DNA of 64,000 nt from JAGLON01 sp041394985 (GTDB lineage: Bacteria; Zixibacteria; MSB-5A5; GN15; JAAZOE01), in assembly GCA_041394985.1 (NCBI GenBank), contig JAWLBI010000001.1, forward strand, positions 3,472,001-3,536,000, written 5' to 3'. The position numbers and the translations under genes were made by a program. The notes beneath the pieces are model-generated. The model saw only the letters and a list, made by a program, of their open reading frames with translations, did not search any database and was not told the origin of the DNA. Positions within the stretch are counted from its first letter, which is position 1. Every line of letters begins with the position of its first letter. Below are positions 26,929 through 38,529 of the stretch, piece by piece.

Positions 26929-27729
26929 TTATCCTCCAACCGTTACGGCATATCCCGCTTCGGTAAACTTTTTCGCCATGTCCCGCAGGGCAGATTCATC
27001 CTGCCGCTGCAAATGCCCGATTTGATTGACCATGCCGAACCTCTCCAGTTTATCCTCAGCTAAACTGTTATACGGCAGAAGGCCGACTTTTGAAATACTC
27101 TTTATGGACGAGAGAAGAGACAATACGCCGTTAATGTTTGCGTCGGTATCCGTGATACCAGGAATGAGCGGTACGCGAAGCATGATATCCGCCCCCAATC
27201 CAGCCAGTTCTCTCAGGTTATGAATGATCCGCTCATTGGGTACACCAACGAATTTCTCATGCACCGAAGAGTCCGCCAGCTTGATATCATAGAGGAACAG
27301 GTCCGTCACCTCAATAGCCCGCCGGATCCTCTTAAAATCGACAAAACCGGATGTATCCACCGCGGTGTGGATATCGGCATCTTTACATCTCGCCAGTAAT
27401 TCATACAGGAATTCTGTCTGAATTAGCGGCTCACCGCCGGAACAGGTCACTCCGCCGCCGGATTCCTCGTAGAAAACCCGGTCCTTCATGACTTCCGCAA
27501 AAACCTCGTCGACCGATACCTCGCGGCCATAAGTCTTATCCTGCGACACAACCGTCCCGTCTCCCCGACGCAACCGGACGCAAATCTTTTCGATTTGTTT
27601 ATTGCGACTCTCGGGATTGTGGCACCAGAGGCAATTGAGCGGGCACCCCTTAAAAAACACGGTCGTCCGGATGCCCGGTCCGTCGTGGATAGCGAATTTC
27701 TTGATATCGAATATCGTGCCCGTGGTCAT
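26929..27729 (-). CDS. hypE: Glycyl-radical-enzyme activating protein (radical SAM)
   Basis: 266 residues. The radical-SAM cluster motif is C-x3-C-x2-C in 'CPLNCLWCHNPES'; SAM-binding 'VTCSGGEPLIQ' and 'HTAVDTSG' follow. It installs the glycyl radical on HypD encoded directly downstream. Most activases of dehydratase- and lyase-type enzymes carry a ferredoxin-like insert with eight cysteines after the first cluster; here that segment ('EKICVRLRRGDGTVV') holds one cysteine only, so the protein is of the short, PflA-like build. ATG at 27729, first gene of the operon. Confidence 0.87.
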   Translation of the reverse strand: MTTGTIFDIKKFAIHDGPGIRTTVFFKGCPLNCLWCHNPESRNKQIEKICVRLRRGDGTVVSQDKTYGREVSVDEVFAEVMKDRVFYEESGGGVTCSGGEPLIQTEFLYELLARCKDADIHTAVDTSGFVDFKRIRRAIEVTDLFLYDIKLADSSVHEKFVGVPNERIIHNLRELAGLGADIMLRVPLIPGITDTDANINGVLSLLSSIKSISKVGLLPYNSLAEDKLERFGMVNQIGHLQRQDESALRDMAKKFTEAGYAVTVGG

Positions 27730-27821
27730 GTGCCCGCCTCGAAGGTAAAAACTCGGTTGCGCTCTATTATAGATATATTGTCGGGAATTTCAAGCGGTCT
27801 TCGCACTTTAAGAATCGAGGA

Positions 27822-28559
27822 TTATTCGACTTCCGGTCCCTGTTCGATAGCCGCCATGATACGCGCCAGAATAGTATCGGCGTCCTCGTTCGAATCCAAT
27901 TCGAGTGGTTCCTTAATGCGGAGTTTAATGTGTCCGAAAAGCTTGCGCGGGAGGATATTCTTCTTTTGAAACGCCTCACCGAAGCCATCGATAACAATCG
28001 GCACGACAATCGGTTTGTATTTTTTGACGATAAGCGTAACACCACGCCGCCCCGGAGCTCCCGGCTGAGTCGTTCCTTGTGGAAACGTAATTACCCAGCC
28101 GTCATTGAGGGCCAATCCGATATTCGTGATATCCGCAAATCGCACCTGCCGATTGACCGATTGTCCCTTGTCACGCCATGTTCTCTGAATAGAGACCGAG
28201 CCCACATTCGCCAGAATCTTCGGAATCAACCCGGCCTTCATCGTCTCCTCGGCTGCGACATAGTAATTATTCAAACGGGGCGCCAAAAGATACAGCGGGA
28301 CATTGATATGGTCCTTGAATCCCCAGTGGGCGCTGTTAAACGTATGATACATTGCGATGACATCGACGAAATAGGTCTGGTGATTGGAAACGAACAGAAC
28401 ATCTCGATTATCCAGCGCATGGAGAATTTCGGTACCGCTGATCGTGATTTTATTACAGAAGCGCAGGAAGATATACGTCACGGCCCCCATCACAAACGTG
28501 ACCAGCCATTTGATACATGCGATACGCCCCAGAGGGTCTTTTTTAAACACGGCTAACAC
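27822..28559 (-). CDS. PlsC-like 1-acyl-glycerol-3-phosphate acyltransferase
   Basis: 245 residues. An N-terminal hydrophobic helix anchors a glycerophosphate acyltransferase domain with 'FVSNHQTYFVDV', 'FPQGTTQPGAPGRRGV' (the FPEGTRS block) and 'VPIVIDGF'. The usual catalytic spacing is H-x4-D; here His and Asp are separated by five residues. The family transfers acyl chains to lysophosphatidate or related lipids at the inner membrane. Start GTG at 28559 with only weak GGGA upstream; a later start is possible. It lies upstream of the hyp operon on the same strand. Confidence 0.82.
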   Translation of the reverse strand: MLAVFKKDPLGRIACIKWLVTFVMGAVTYIFLRFCNKITISGTEILHALDNRDVLFVSNHQTYFVDVIAMYHTFNSAHWGFKDHINVPLYLLAPRLNNYYVAAEETMKAGLIPKILANVGSVSIQRTWRDKGQSVNRQVRFADITNIGLALNDGWVITFPQGTTQPGAPGRRGVTLIVKKYKPIVVPIVIDGFGEAFQKKNILPRKLFGHIKLRIKEPLELDSNEDADTILARIMAAIEQGPEVE

Positions 28560-28656
28560 AGTCTGTCATCCCGATCAGCTTGTTTCAGGCTGATAATAAA
28601 CAACTATTTTCAAGCATTGGCAAGGCCTTAGCCGATTCCATTTGCAAATTGCGGGC

Positions 28657-28693
28657 AAAAAAAGACCCGCCGAAGAAGAACTCCGCGGGTCTT
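28657..28693 (-). terminator. Terminator of the C25 peptidase gene
   Basis: Nine-bp perfect stem AAGACCCGC / GCGGGTCTT; read on the minus strand it is followed by a run of T. Confidence 0.9.
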
Positions 28694-28715
28694 GTAATTA
28701 AAAGCCTTTACTCTA

Positions 28716-31700
28716 TCAATCCGGGCACGATGAACACGGCGCGTCACCGCCGTTAAAGATATAACTAATCAATGAAACGCCGTCGCCGATATTACAGGAA
28801 CCGTCGCAGTTGGCATCTCCTGCCTGAATTGGACTCGGAGCCGCTCCACCCTTGAAAATATAGTTAATGATGGAGACCGCGTCACCGATATTGACGGCTT
28901 GATCGCCATTGGCATCGCCGCAAATATATTCCGGCCCGACAATAAACATCGCCGTTTCACTCCACTCGCCGTTTTCCAGCCCGTCATTGGTCCTGGCACG
29001 CCAATAATAATCCTCGCCTACTACCAGCGCCGCCGAAATCGACCAACTTACCTTATCCCCGGCTCCATACCCTTCAATCTGATCAACCAACTCGGTCAAT
29101 CCCGCATCGGCATAGAGTTCATAGGAATAGGTTATGACATCGCCTTCGATATCGCTTTCGGTCTCGCAATGCAGCTTAATATGACCGAGATACGCCGTCT
29201 CGGCATCGGCCGGTGACAAATCGAACGGCACCGGAATCGAATTGTAATGCATGATCTCATATTGCCAGGGCGACCAGACCTGCCCATTCAGTGCGCGGAC
29301 GCGCACGCAATAATCTTGTCCGTCCTCGAGCGCCAAACCGGCATACGCGGCATCGGTTGCCGTACCGGCAACCGGACCAGTATCCCATCTGTCATCGGGA
29401 GACCAATAGAAATCGGCTCCGACTTGAATCTGATAAGCCGTTTGCGGGAAGCCATTGGGATCACTGTACTGCCAGTGTATCGTCGGCGAGTGATCGACCA
29501 TATGAGAAATTTCCGACGGCTCAATCGACATAGTTGTCACTTCCGGCGCTTCATCCGCATATTCGAGATTGAAGAATGTCAGGATTTCTCCCATGATTTC
29601 CTCGCGCTCCGTCCAGCGGTAATCCCCATTCACGATTGCCTCGAATCCGAACGTAAAGAATACAAGCTTATACGATCCGCTGTACGACAGGCCGCCATAG
29701 ACGCTGCTCCCGAACCATTTGAATTCGGGAATTCCTCCGTTTATGACATTTACCCGATCCGGGAACGTTTGATTATAGGCACCGCCCGCCCCCTGAATAC
29801 CGATCGTATCGGCAGGCGAGAAGACCATACCTCCTGCAGCAGTCATAATCGGCCAGGACTGAGATGAGACATATTCTGCCTTCAGGTAATTCTGGAGAAA
29901 ATCCTGATCGATAATATTGGACGACGCCGCAATCCCCTGTCCCGTTAAAAAGAGATTTCCGCCATTATCAAGGAATCCGCGCATGGCATCGATATCACTC
30001 TGCGTGAGCGGGCTCGTCTGGAAGTTTCCCGTGAACCAGATAACGATATCGTATTTACTCAAATCAGATGCTGATGGTCCGAGCAAAAGCTCCGACTCCC
30101 ACAATGTATAGGGAATACTGTTGGTGTTGAAATACTCGAGGTAATATCGCTCGACATTATCCGATTCATTTCCATCAACCAGCAAAATCGGAACGGCGCC
30201 GACCGGGGTGTGGAACTTCAACATCGCCGAATGCGAAACGCCTTCTTCTTCCCACGAGATATCGATATAAAACGTGTCTACTCTCGTGACATAATCGACG
30301 GGAATCGTAAAGACGAATGGATTAGTGCTGTTCGTCTTTATTTCACCGGCGGAGATGCTCCCGATATTGACGCTTCCTGTATTCACGGCCACGGTCACAT
30401 CACTGATGGTCAGATCCATCGTGACATTATCGGCCGATGAAATGCCGATATTCTCGATATCGCACCGCAATTCAATAGTCTCTCCGGCCTCGAATATGCC
30501 ATCCCCGTCGCCCTGAGCATCACTGAATGCGAAATCATCCAGACCGAGCCATTTATCCCACAGGCGAATGGTCGGATCGCCGAACAGGTTCATCTCATAA
30601 TACACCCACCGCGTCGATCCACTGGCCGACAGATATAAATTATCTTCCTTCGAATCGCTGTTTGCCCGCCCCAGCTCCAGCTTGTTCTCATCGGGATTAT
30701 ATATCGCATCCCAGTACTGCCGCTGGAATTTCTGCGAGGAGCCATCGGTCGTATAACTACTTCCCCACCCGAATCGTGAATTCATGAACACGGCGAACGC
30801 GCCATGATCGGTGCGAATATTCACGTACTCGGCCCAGCAATCACCGAGATCGAACGATCCGGCATAACACCCCTGTGAATACAACAAGAAGAGGTTGTCA
30901 TTTTTCATTTCTTGAATCGCAGTCGAACTGCCGCACTTCAATGCATAACTCGTATTGCTGTGTCCGTCATGATTAATGAGATGGAAATCGCTGTTGATCC
31001 TGTCGAACAACTCGGTAACCGGCCAATCATTTCCGGCATAATCGCGGTCATAAAGCCTGTCGAATTCGAACGTATCTTCCGGCATCCCATAAGTCACATA
31101 ATCATCATCCTCGCAATACCCCACTAACTGATCCATTGCATTGCCGCCGTAATCGGAGATACCGCCGAACCCGAGATACTCGCCAAGCAACAGTGATTTT
31201 TTCAAATACGTTCCCTGCGTCGTCAAATACCGAATCGTCTTGGCGACAAAACGCTGTGCCTCCGTCGTATTACTCACCGATGCGCGTCCGACGAAAACCT
31301 CGGCAATCATATCGATGGATTGACCGTTCGGACCACCGTCTCCCCATTCACCGTACACGCCGTCGCCGTCATAATCCATCGGCCCGTCCAGGCAGCTATA
31401 GAACAAGTCGGCCGGAATCCCATAGTCGACTTCCAGTCCACTCGATGTATTCACCGCGCCATAGAATCCGGCCGCAGGAATGATCTCATCGTCACCTCCC
31501 AGAAGGACATACTCGATACCGTTGGTCAAATATTCATTCCTGATATAATCCCTGAGCACATCGGTGTTATTACTGCCGATTTCGGCCGTCGTACGGACTA
31601 CCGTCGCCAGACCTCGGCCATTGTGAAAACTCGCCAATGTTGCAAATGTCGGCTTTAAGGTTTCGTTCGTGATAATGAGCAGGCTGTATGCATCCATACC

Positions 31701-32384
31701 GCTCTTGGATAATCCCTGATAGGCGGATACCTCTTCGTCATTATCTACTTTATCCGCGGCGAGTTCGGCGTCGACCGGTAAGCCGCGGAACAAACTGTTC
31801 GCCTTAACCGCATTCTCGACCTCGATAGTCACGACCATACGAGGATAAAACAGCAACTCGCCGGAAACCGGATTGTAGACGACAGGAAACATCCGGAGTA
31901 CTGCCAGATCATATCCTCGAAATGAGAATGTCCCGGCCGATTCAACCAGTTTTTCCGGGTAGTCTGCATTGCGCTCATAAATACTCGCATCCGGGGTCGC
32001 CGCGACAATTCGAGATGGCTCACTGGATAAGGCATAAGGAAATTGAATCGGTTCGACCCGATAACCCACACCCAATGAAATGGGCTTCTCGGTCTCGACC
32101 GATACCGAAATCACGCCGCTATTCGGTGGCAGAAGCAGCCGACCGCCGACAATCGGCAGAGCAGGTTCGCCGGGTTCTCCTTCGCCTGCCCCGTCCTGCA
32201 GGAGGATTCGATCATATCGCTCGCCGTCGATGACGACCGGAACGATTGTCGGATGGTCAAAAGTGTAGGTATGCGAAATCTCTTCGGCAATAGCCGGCGC
32301 TGCCGTTATTGGGCACAATCCTGTAATACCCGAGACAATCGCAACGACTAAGATACAACGCATGGCGTTAATAAACTTGGACAT
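28716..32384 (-). CDS. Secreted gingipain-like (C25) cysteine peptidase with dockerin
   Basis: 1222 residues. ATG at 32384 behind CGGGAG. Signal peptide (about 1-33), a propeptide-like strand region ('PALPIVGGRLLLPPNSGV'), then the C25 catalytic domain from about residue 235 ('YSLLIITNETL', 'IEYVLLGGDDEIIP'). The catalytic dyad is visible: His in 'LINHDGHSNTSY' and Cys in 'LLYSQGCYAGSFD'. After it come an Ig-like domain, a GATase-like segment ('VPILLVDGNESDN', 'GGNLFLTGQGIA'), two Fn3-like domains and a dockerin pair ('CGDANGDQAVNIGDAV', 'GDANCDGSCNIGDGV') ending in C-x2-C. It degrades external protein; the C-terminal modules match those of the protein at 805-4650. Confidence 0.9.
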   Translation of the reverse strand: MSKFINAMRCILVVAIVSGITGLCPITAAPAIAEEISHTYTFDHPTIVPVVIDGERYDRILLQDGAGEGEPGEPALPIVGGRLLLPPNSGVISVSVETEKPISLGVGYRVEPIQFPYALSSEPSRIVAATPDASIYERNADYPEKLVESAGTFSFRGYDLAVLRMFPVVYNPVSGELLFYPRMVVTIEVENAVKANSLFRGLPVDAELAADKVDNDEEVSAYQGLSKSGMDAYSLLIITNETLKPTFATLASFHNGRGLATVVRTTAEIGSNNTDVLRDYIRNEYLTNGIEYVLLGGDDEIIPAAGFYGAVNTSSGLEVDYGIPADLFYSCLDGPMDYDGDGVYGEWGDGGPNGQSIDMIAEVFVGRASVSNTTEAQRFVAKTIRYLTTQGTYLKKSLLLGEYLGFGGISDYGGNAMDQLVGYCEDDDYVTYGMPEDTFEFDRLYDRDYAGNDWPVTELFDRINSDFHLINHDGHSNTSYALKCGSSTAIQEMKNDNLFLLYSQGCYAGSFDLGDCWAEYVNIRTDHGAFAVFMNSRFGWGSSYTTDGSSQKFQRQYWDAIYNPDENKLELGRANSDSKEDNLYLSASGSTRWVYYEMNLFGDPTIRLWDKWLGLDDFAFSDAQGDGDGIFEAGETIELRCDIENIGISSADNVTMDLTISDVTVAVNTGSVNIGSISAGEIKTNSTNPFVFTIPVDYVTRVDTFYIDISWEEEGVSHSAMLKFHTPVGAVPILLVDGNESDNVERYYLEYFNTNSIPYTLWESELLLGPSASDLSKYDIVIWFTGNFQTSPLTQSDIDAMRGFLDNGGNLFLTGQGIAASSNIIDQDFLQNYLKAEYVSSQSWPIMTAAGGMVFSPADTIGIQGAGGAYNQTFPDRVNVINGGIPEFKWFGSSVYGGLSYSGSYKLVFFTFGFEAIVNGDYRWTEREEIMGEILTFFNLEYADEAPEVTTMSIEPSEISHMVDHSPTIHWQYSDPNGFPQTAYQIQVGADFYWSPDDRWDTGPVAGTATDAAYAGLALEDGQDYCVRVRALNGQVWSPWQYEIMHYNSIPVPFDLSPADAETAYLGHIKLHCETESDIEGDVITYSYELYADAGLTELVDQIEGYGAGDKVSWSISAALVVGEDYYWRARTNDGLENGEWSETAMFIVGPEYICGDANGDQAVNIGDAVSIINYIFKGGAAPSPIQAGDANCDGSCNIGDGVSLISYIFNGGDAPCSSCPD

Positions 32385-32505
32385 GATTCGAACTCCCGGC
32401 TGCAAATGAGGTAAAACCGGCGGTTATTAAAGGCACCATAGCAAAAACGGGGGTGGGAAGCCCGACTTTACCTATAAGGTGTTCCTCCTGTTACTATCTT
32501 ACAGC

Positions 32506-32533
32506 AATATATTCAAAAATCGACACAATCCAA
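32506..32533 (-). promoter_or_regulatory. Possible promoter of the C25 peptidase gene
   Basis: On the minus strand TTGGAT, 16 bases, TATATT. The leader of about 115 bases contains AGGAGGAACACC, a second Shine-Dalgarno-like site without a useful frame behind it. Confidence 0.4.
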
Positions 32534-32596
32534 GTATAAACTGGACGCCGAAACTCCGGGATATATGTGGCTATTTGTGAGTAAAACGAGGACTTA

Positions 32597-33427
32597 TTAC
32601 GGATTCCAGCCTGCGAATCTGGCCAGCATCCACCAGAACGCCTGCCCTTGACGATAGCAGTTTAAACACTCCGACTCATAGCACAGCAGACATTCGGGGC
32701 ATTCATGTGTAGAACACCAGTCTACACACCATTCGCAGGCGGAAGAGGCGTCGGCGAAGTAATCACCATCGGGATTATAGCTCTCGATATCGGCGACATC
32801 GAACAGGATCTTGGCATTTTCGGTACAGTAGGTACGGATCTGGTCATTGCGGGCGCGAGTATTACCGGCATCTCCGGTACCGTCGACCTGCCCGGTCATA
32901 TACACGAATTTCACCTGCGGATACTCGAGCTCCAGTCCGCTGAGCGTTTGGAGATACTGGTCCACGCCCTGTTCGGTATTCGAGGCCAACCCGTCGCCCC
33001 AGGACCAGAGGATTACATTGATTGTATTGAGGGGATTGTCTAACCCCATACGCGTCATGAATGTCCAGGAGGTATCGCCGAGCGTCCCCAGATCATCCTG
33101 AAACTCGACATAATACAGACCATTAAAGCGGTATTGATACAGAGTGTCTTCCTGGAACAACATATTCATACCGGAAGTAATTTGGCCGCCGTAAGCGGTC
33201 CGTCCGTGAAAGACATCGAAGACGATTTTGCAGTCGCGAATAACGGAATCGGGAATTTGAGAAAATTCATCGGCAGACGTATGATCGATAAGGAGAAGCT
33301 CACCGGTATTCCCGGTCTGAATCGTACCGCTGCTGTTGGCAGACTTGTCCCCACCGCAATTCACGGCGAAAACCGCCAGCAGACCGATAATGATAATCCC
33401 CCCGGCATACAATAACCGGTTACCCAT
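32597..33427 (-). CDS. Putative lipoprotein with C-terminal 8-cysteine tail (paralogue of 54442-55263)
   Basis: 276 residues. ATG at 33427 behind AGGAGAG. A hydrophobic N-terminus runs to 'AVFAVNCGGDKS', a lipobox-like end with Asn before the Cys. The body has 'LLLIDHTSADEF', 'YGGQITSGMNMLF', 'ILWSWGDGLASN', 'FVYMTGQVDGTGDAG' and 'NAKILFDVADIESYNPDG'; its alternating strand/helix pattern may be an SGNH-like or Rossmann-like fold, but I cannot assign it. The C-terminus holds C-x2-C-x3-C-x4-C-x2-C-x2-C-x4-C-x2-C-Y, then 'GQAFWWMLAR'. The same tail spacing is exactly kept in the paralogue. Function unknown. Confidence 0.8.
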   Translation of the reverse strand: MGNRLLYAGGIIIIGLLAVFAVNCGGDKSANSSGTIQTGNTGELLLIDHTSADEFSQIPDSVIRDCKIVFDVFHGRTAYGGQITSGMNMLFQEDTLYQYRFNGLYYVEFQDDLGTLGDTSWTFMTRMGLDNPLNTINVILWSWGDGLASNTEQGVDQYLQTLSGLELEYPQVKFVYMTGQVDGTGDAGNTRARNDQIRTYCTENAKILFDVADIESYNPDGDYFADASSACEWCVDWCSTHECPECLLCYESECLNCYRQGQAFWWMLARFAGWNP

Positions 33428-33564
33428 AGAATCTCTCCTGTGTCCAAGAATACTAACGATTTACGGATAATTGCAATAAAAACTTCTGGGTCTCGCCCGT
33501 GAATTTCTTTTGTAGTATTCGGACGGATTCGAAAAGAATTAACCGGTCTTTTTAATTTCGGCGA

Positions 33565-34329
33565 TTATATTTCCACATCAATGCCGATGGGACAATGATC
33601 CGACCCCTCCAGCTCGGGACGGATAAAGGCGGCTTTGGTTTTTTTCTTGAGATTTTCCGATATAAAGAAATAATCGATTCTCCAGCCCGTGTTCCGCTCC
33701 CTGGCCCGCGTCTTATAATCCCACCAGGTATACTGCTCCGGCGCATCGGTGAACATCCGCAGAGTATCGATATATCCCGCGGCGAGGAATTTATCTATCC
33801 AGGCCCGCTCCTCAGGCAAAAATCCCGATGTCTTCTCGTTTTCCTTGGGCCGAGCCAGATCGATTTCCTTATGGGCGGTATTCACGTCGCCGCAAATAAT
33901 AAGCTTTTTTCCCTTTCCTTTCAAATCATTGGCATAATCGAGAAAGGCATCATAAAAATCCATCTTGTATTGCAACCGCTCCGCGGACATCTTGCCGTTG
34001 GGATAATAAATATTAAAAAGGATGAATTTGCCGAAATCCGCAACCTGTACTCGCCCCTCGATATCGAATTTGTCGATACCGAATCCATTCTGTACCGATT
34101 TCGGTTTTATTTTGGTATACAGACCAACCCCACTGTACCCTTTCCGGGCGGCCGGATTGAAAAAGGTATGATACCCCTCGACATCCTTCAGTCGCTCGGG
34201 AATCTGCTCCTCGACCGCCTTGATCTCCTGCACGCACAGGACATCGGGTTGTTCGGCGAAAAACCAGTCAAAGGCATTCTTCCTGTCAACGGCTCGAATT
34301 CCATTAATATTCCATGACATCAGGCGCAT
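33565..34329 (-). CDS. xthA: Exodeoxyribonuclease III / AP endonuclease
   Basis: 254 residues from ATG at 34329, which is preceded by GAGG; an ATG five codons earlier has no ribosome site. Exonuclease III landmarks in order: 'MSWNINGIRA', 'VLCVQEIKA' (metal Glu), 'NIYYPNG', 'IICGDVNTAHKEIDLA' (catalytic Asp/Asn), 'YTWWDYKT' and 'SDHCPIGIDVEI' (Asp-His). It cuts DNA at abasic sites in base-excision repair and removes 3' blocking groups. It stands between clpB and the cysteine-tail lipoprotein, all on the minus strand. Confidence 0.95.
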   Translation of the reverse strand: MRLMSWNINGIRAVDRKNAFDWFFAEQPDVLCVQEIKAVEEQIPERLKDVEGYHTFFNPAARKGYSGVGLYTKIKPKSVQNGFGIDKFDIEGRVQVADFGKFILFNIYYPNGKMSAERLQYKMDFYDAFLDYANDLKGKGKKLIICGDVNTAHKEIDLARPKENEKTSGFLPEERAWIDKFLAAGYIDTLRMFTDAPEQYTWWDYKTRARERNTGWRIDYFFISENLKKKTKAAFIRPELEGSDHCPIGIDVEI

Positions 34330-34430
34330 GAGAAACCTCGGCATTTTTTGGTAAATAATACGAAGGCATGGTAGGACATTACGAACAATATCGCAATATC
34401 ATTCTGTTAACTCCTCAATTATGTGAGGGA

Positions 34431-34448
34431 GAACCCCCGATACATGCA

Positions 34449-34461
<13 letters not shown>
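34431..34461 (-). other. 12-bp hairpin overlapping the clpB stop codon
   Basis: GAACCCCCGATA and TATCGGGGGTTC pair perfectly around a 7-base loop that contains the stop codon of clpB. No T tract follows on the minus strand, so it may be an mRNA 3' stabiliser or a weak terminator rather than a classical one. Confidence 0.5.
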
Positions 34462-37076
<2,615 letters not shown>

Positions 37077-37437
37077 TATTTCCCTTCCTTGACACTATTC
37101 TATACTTAACATATATCAAATGCGATGCCGATACCTGTAAGACTTTATAAGACAGAGAGATATGCTATTACATATTAGTCGCATCAATCGCGCGCACAGT
37201 CAATATGGCAGAGTGTATGTCATTATAGGCAAACGAATAGCCAAAAATACCCGATATCTACGCCACATTGGCAGGCCAACAGCGTTTCTCCATATTTTTT
37301 TGTTATTGGAATGGTCCGTGTAAAAACTTTTTAGCCCGCTGTCAATCAATTAGTTATGTCGGGCGCCAAAGTTAAGTTCCCTCCCTGTCCGTCCGATATT
37401 GAGTAAAAAGAGTACTGCATTCGATATTGGCGTTCGT
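37077..37437. other. Divergent intergenic region between clpB and pilT
   Basis: About 360 AT-rich bases that must carry both promoters. I see no CIRCE inverted repeat, no consensus -35/-10 pair with good spacing, and no reading frame with a ribosome site. An open frame from 37399 is read as an upstream extension of pilT. Confidence 0.5.
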
Positions 37438-38529
37438 ATGGCACAAATTGATGAACTTTTACAGATTATAAAAACGGCTGAGGCGTCCGATTTACACCTC
37501 GTTGCCGGTTCCGTCCCGATGATTCGGATCGGCGGCATGCTTGAAAAAACCCGTCATCGTATATTGACCGACGACGAGATCAGGCATTTGGTGTTCGAAT
37601 TCCTGACCGACAAGCAAATCAAGCAATATGAAAAAAGCGGCGACCTCGATCTTGCCTACGGCATCGAAGGCGTTGCGCGCTTCCGCGTCAATGTCTACAA
37701 GACACAGCACGGAATCGCGGCTGCATTTCGTTTAATTCCCGATGAAGTACTCGATCTCGAAACTCTCGGATTCACCCCCGCCGTCTCCGGTCTGGCTGAG
37801 CTGCACTCCGGTCTTGTCCTGGTGACAGGTCCGACGAACTCCGGCAAGACAACCACACTTGCCGCCATGTGCGATCACATCAACACGCACTTCTCGAAGC
37901 ACATCATCTCGCTCGAAGACCCGATCGAATACATCCACACGAATAAAAATTCGCTGGTATCGCAGAGACAGATCGGCCTCCACTCGGAATCCTTCGATAT
38001 GGCCCTCAGGGCCGCCCTGCGCGAGGATCCCAACGTGATTCTCGTCGGCGAAATGCGCGACATCGAAACGATATCGCTGGCCGTCACCGCAGCCGAGGTC
38101 GGCCTGCTGGTCATGGGCACACTGCACACCTGCACCGCCCCGGCGACCGTCGACCGCATCATCGATGTATTCCCGCCGGAACAGCAGCAGCAAATTCGCG
38201 TTATGCTGGCCAATTCACTCAAGGGAATCGTCGCTCAGCAACTGGTCCGCCGCAGCGACGGACACGGCCGCACGGTTGCATTTGAACTGATGATACAGAC
38301 CCCGTCGATATCGACTCTCATCCGCGAGGGGAAAACGCATCAAATCTCCAATGCCATACAAACCGGCGGAAAACTCGGTATGCGCCTGCTCGATAATCAT
38401 CTCAAGGCGCTGGTCGATGGCGGAAAGATCCCGGTTCAGGAGGCGATTCGCGTCGCCAATGAACCATCACGCTTTATGGAAATGGCGTCGCTCAACGAAT
38501 CGGATTCACTTGAGGTAATGCAACAATGA
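37438..38529 (+). CDS. pilT: PilT-type pilus retraction ATPase
   Basis: 363 residues from ATG at 37438; earlier in-frame starts have no better ribosome site. N-terminal PAS-like domain ('ASDLHLVAGSVPMIRIGG'), then the secretion-ATPase core: Walker A 'GPTNSGKTTT', Asp box 'ISLEDPIEYIH', Walker B 'VILVGEMRDIETI' with the PilT-typical 'GEMRD', and His box 'VMGTLHTCTAPATVDRII'. It powers depolymerisation of type IV pili and hence twitching or DNA uptake. The stop overlaps the next gene by four bases (ATGA). The rest of the pilus machinery lies elsewhere. Confidence 0.95.
   Translation: MAQIDELLQIIKTAEASDLHLVAGSVPMIRIGGMLEKTRHRILTDDEIRHLVFEFLTDKQIKQYEKSGDLDLAYGIEGVARFRVNVYKTQHGIAAAFRLIPDEVLDLETLGFTPAVSGLAELHSGLVLVTGPTNSGKTTTLAAMCDHINTHFSKHIISLEDPIEYIHTNKNSLVSQRQIGLHSESFDMALRAALREDPNVILVGEMRDIETISLAVTAAEVGLLVMGTLHTCTAPATVDRIIDVFPPEQQQQIRVMLANSLKGIVAQQLVRRSDGHGRTVAFELMIQTPSISTLIREGKTHQISNAIQTGGKLGMRLLDNHLKALVDGGKIPVQEAIRVANEPSRFMEMASLNESDSLEVMQQ

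Noticed and set aside
32382..32403. tRNA T-arm-like GGGAGTTCGAATC on the minus strand
   Set aside because: The flanks do not form a 5-bp stem and there is no cloverleaf around it; it is the ribosome-binding region of the C25 peptidase gene.
37077..37437. CIRCE heat-shock element before clpB
   Set aside because: No TTAGCACTC-N9-GAGTGCTAA-like inverted repeat in the region.
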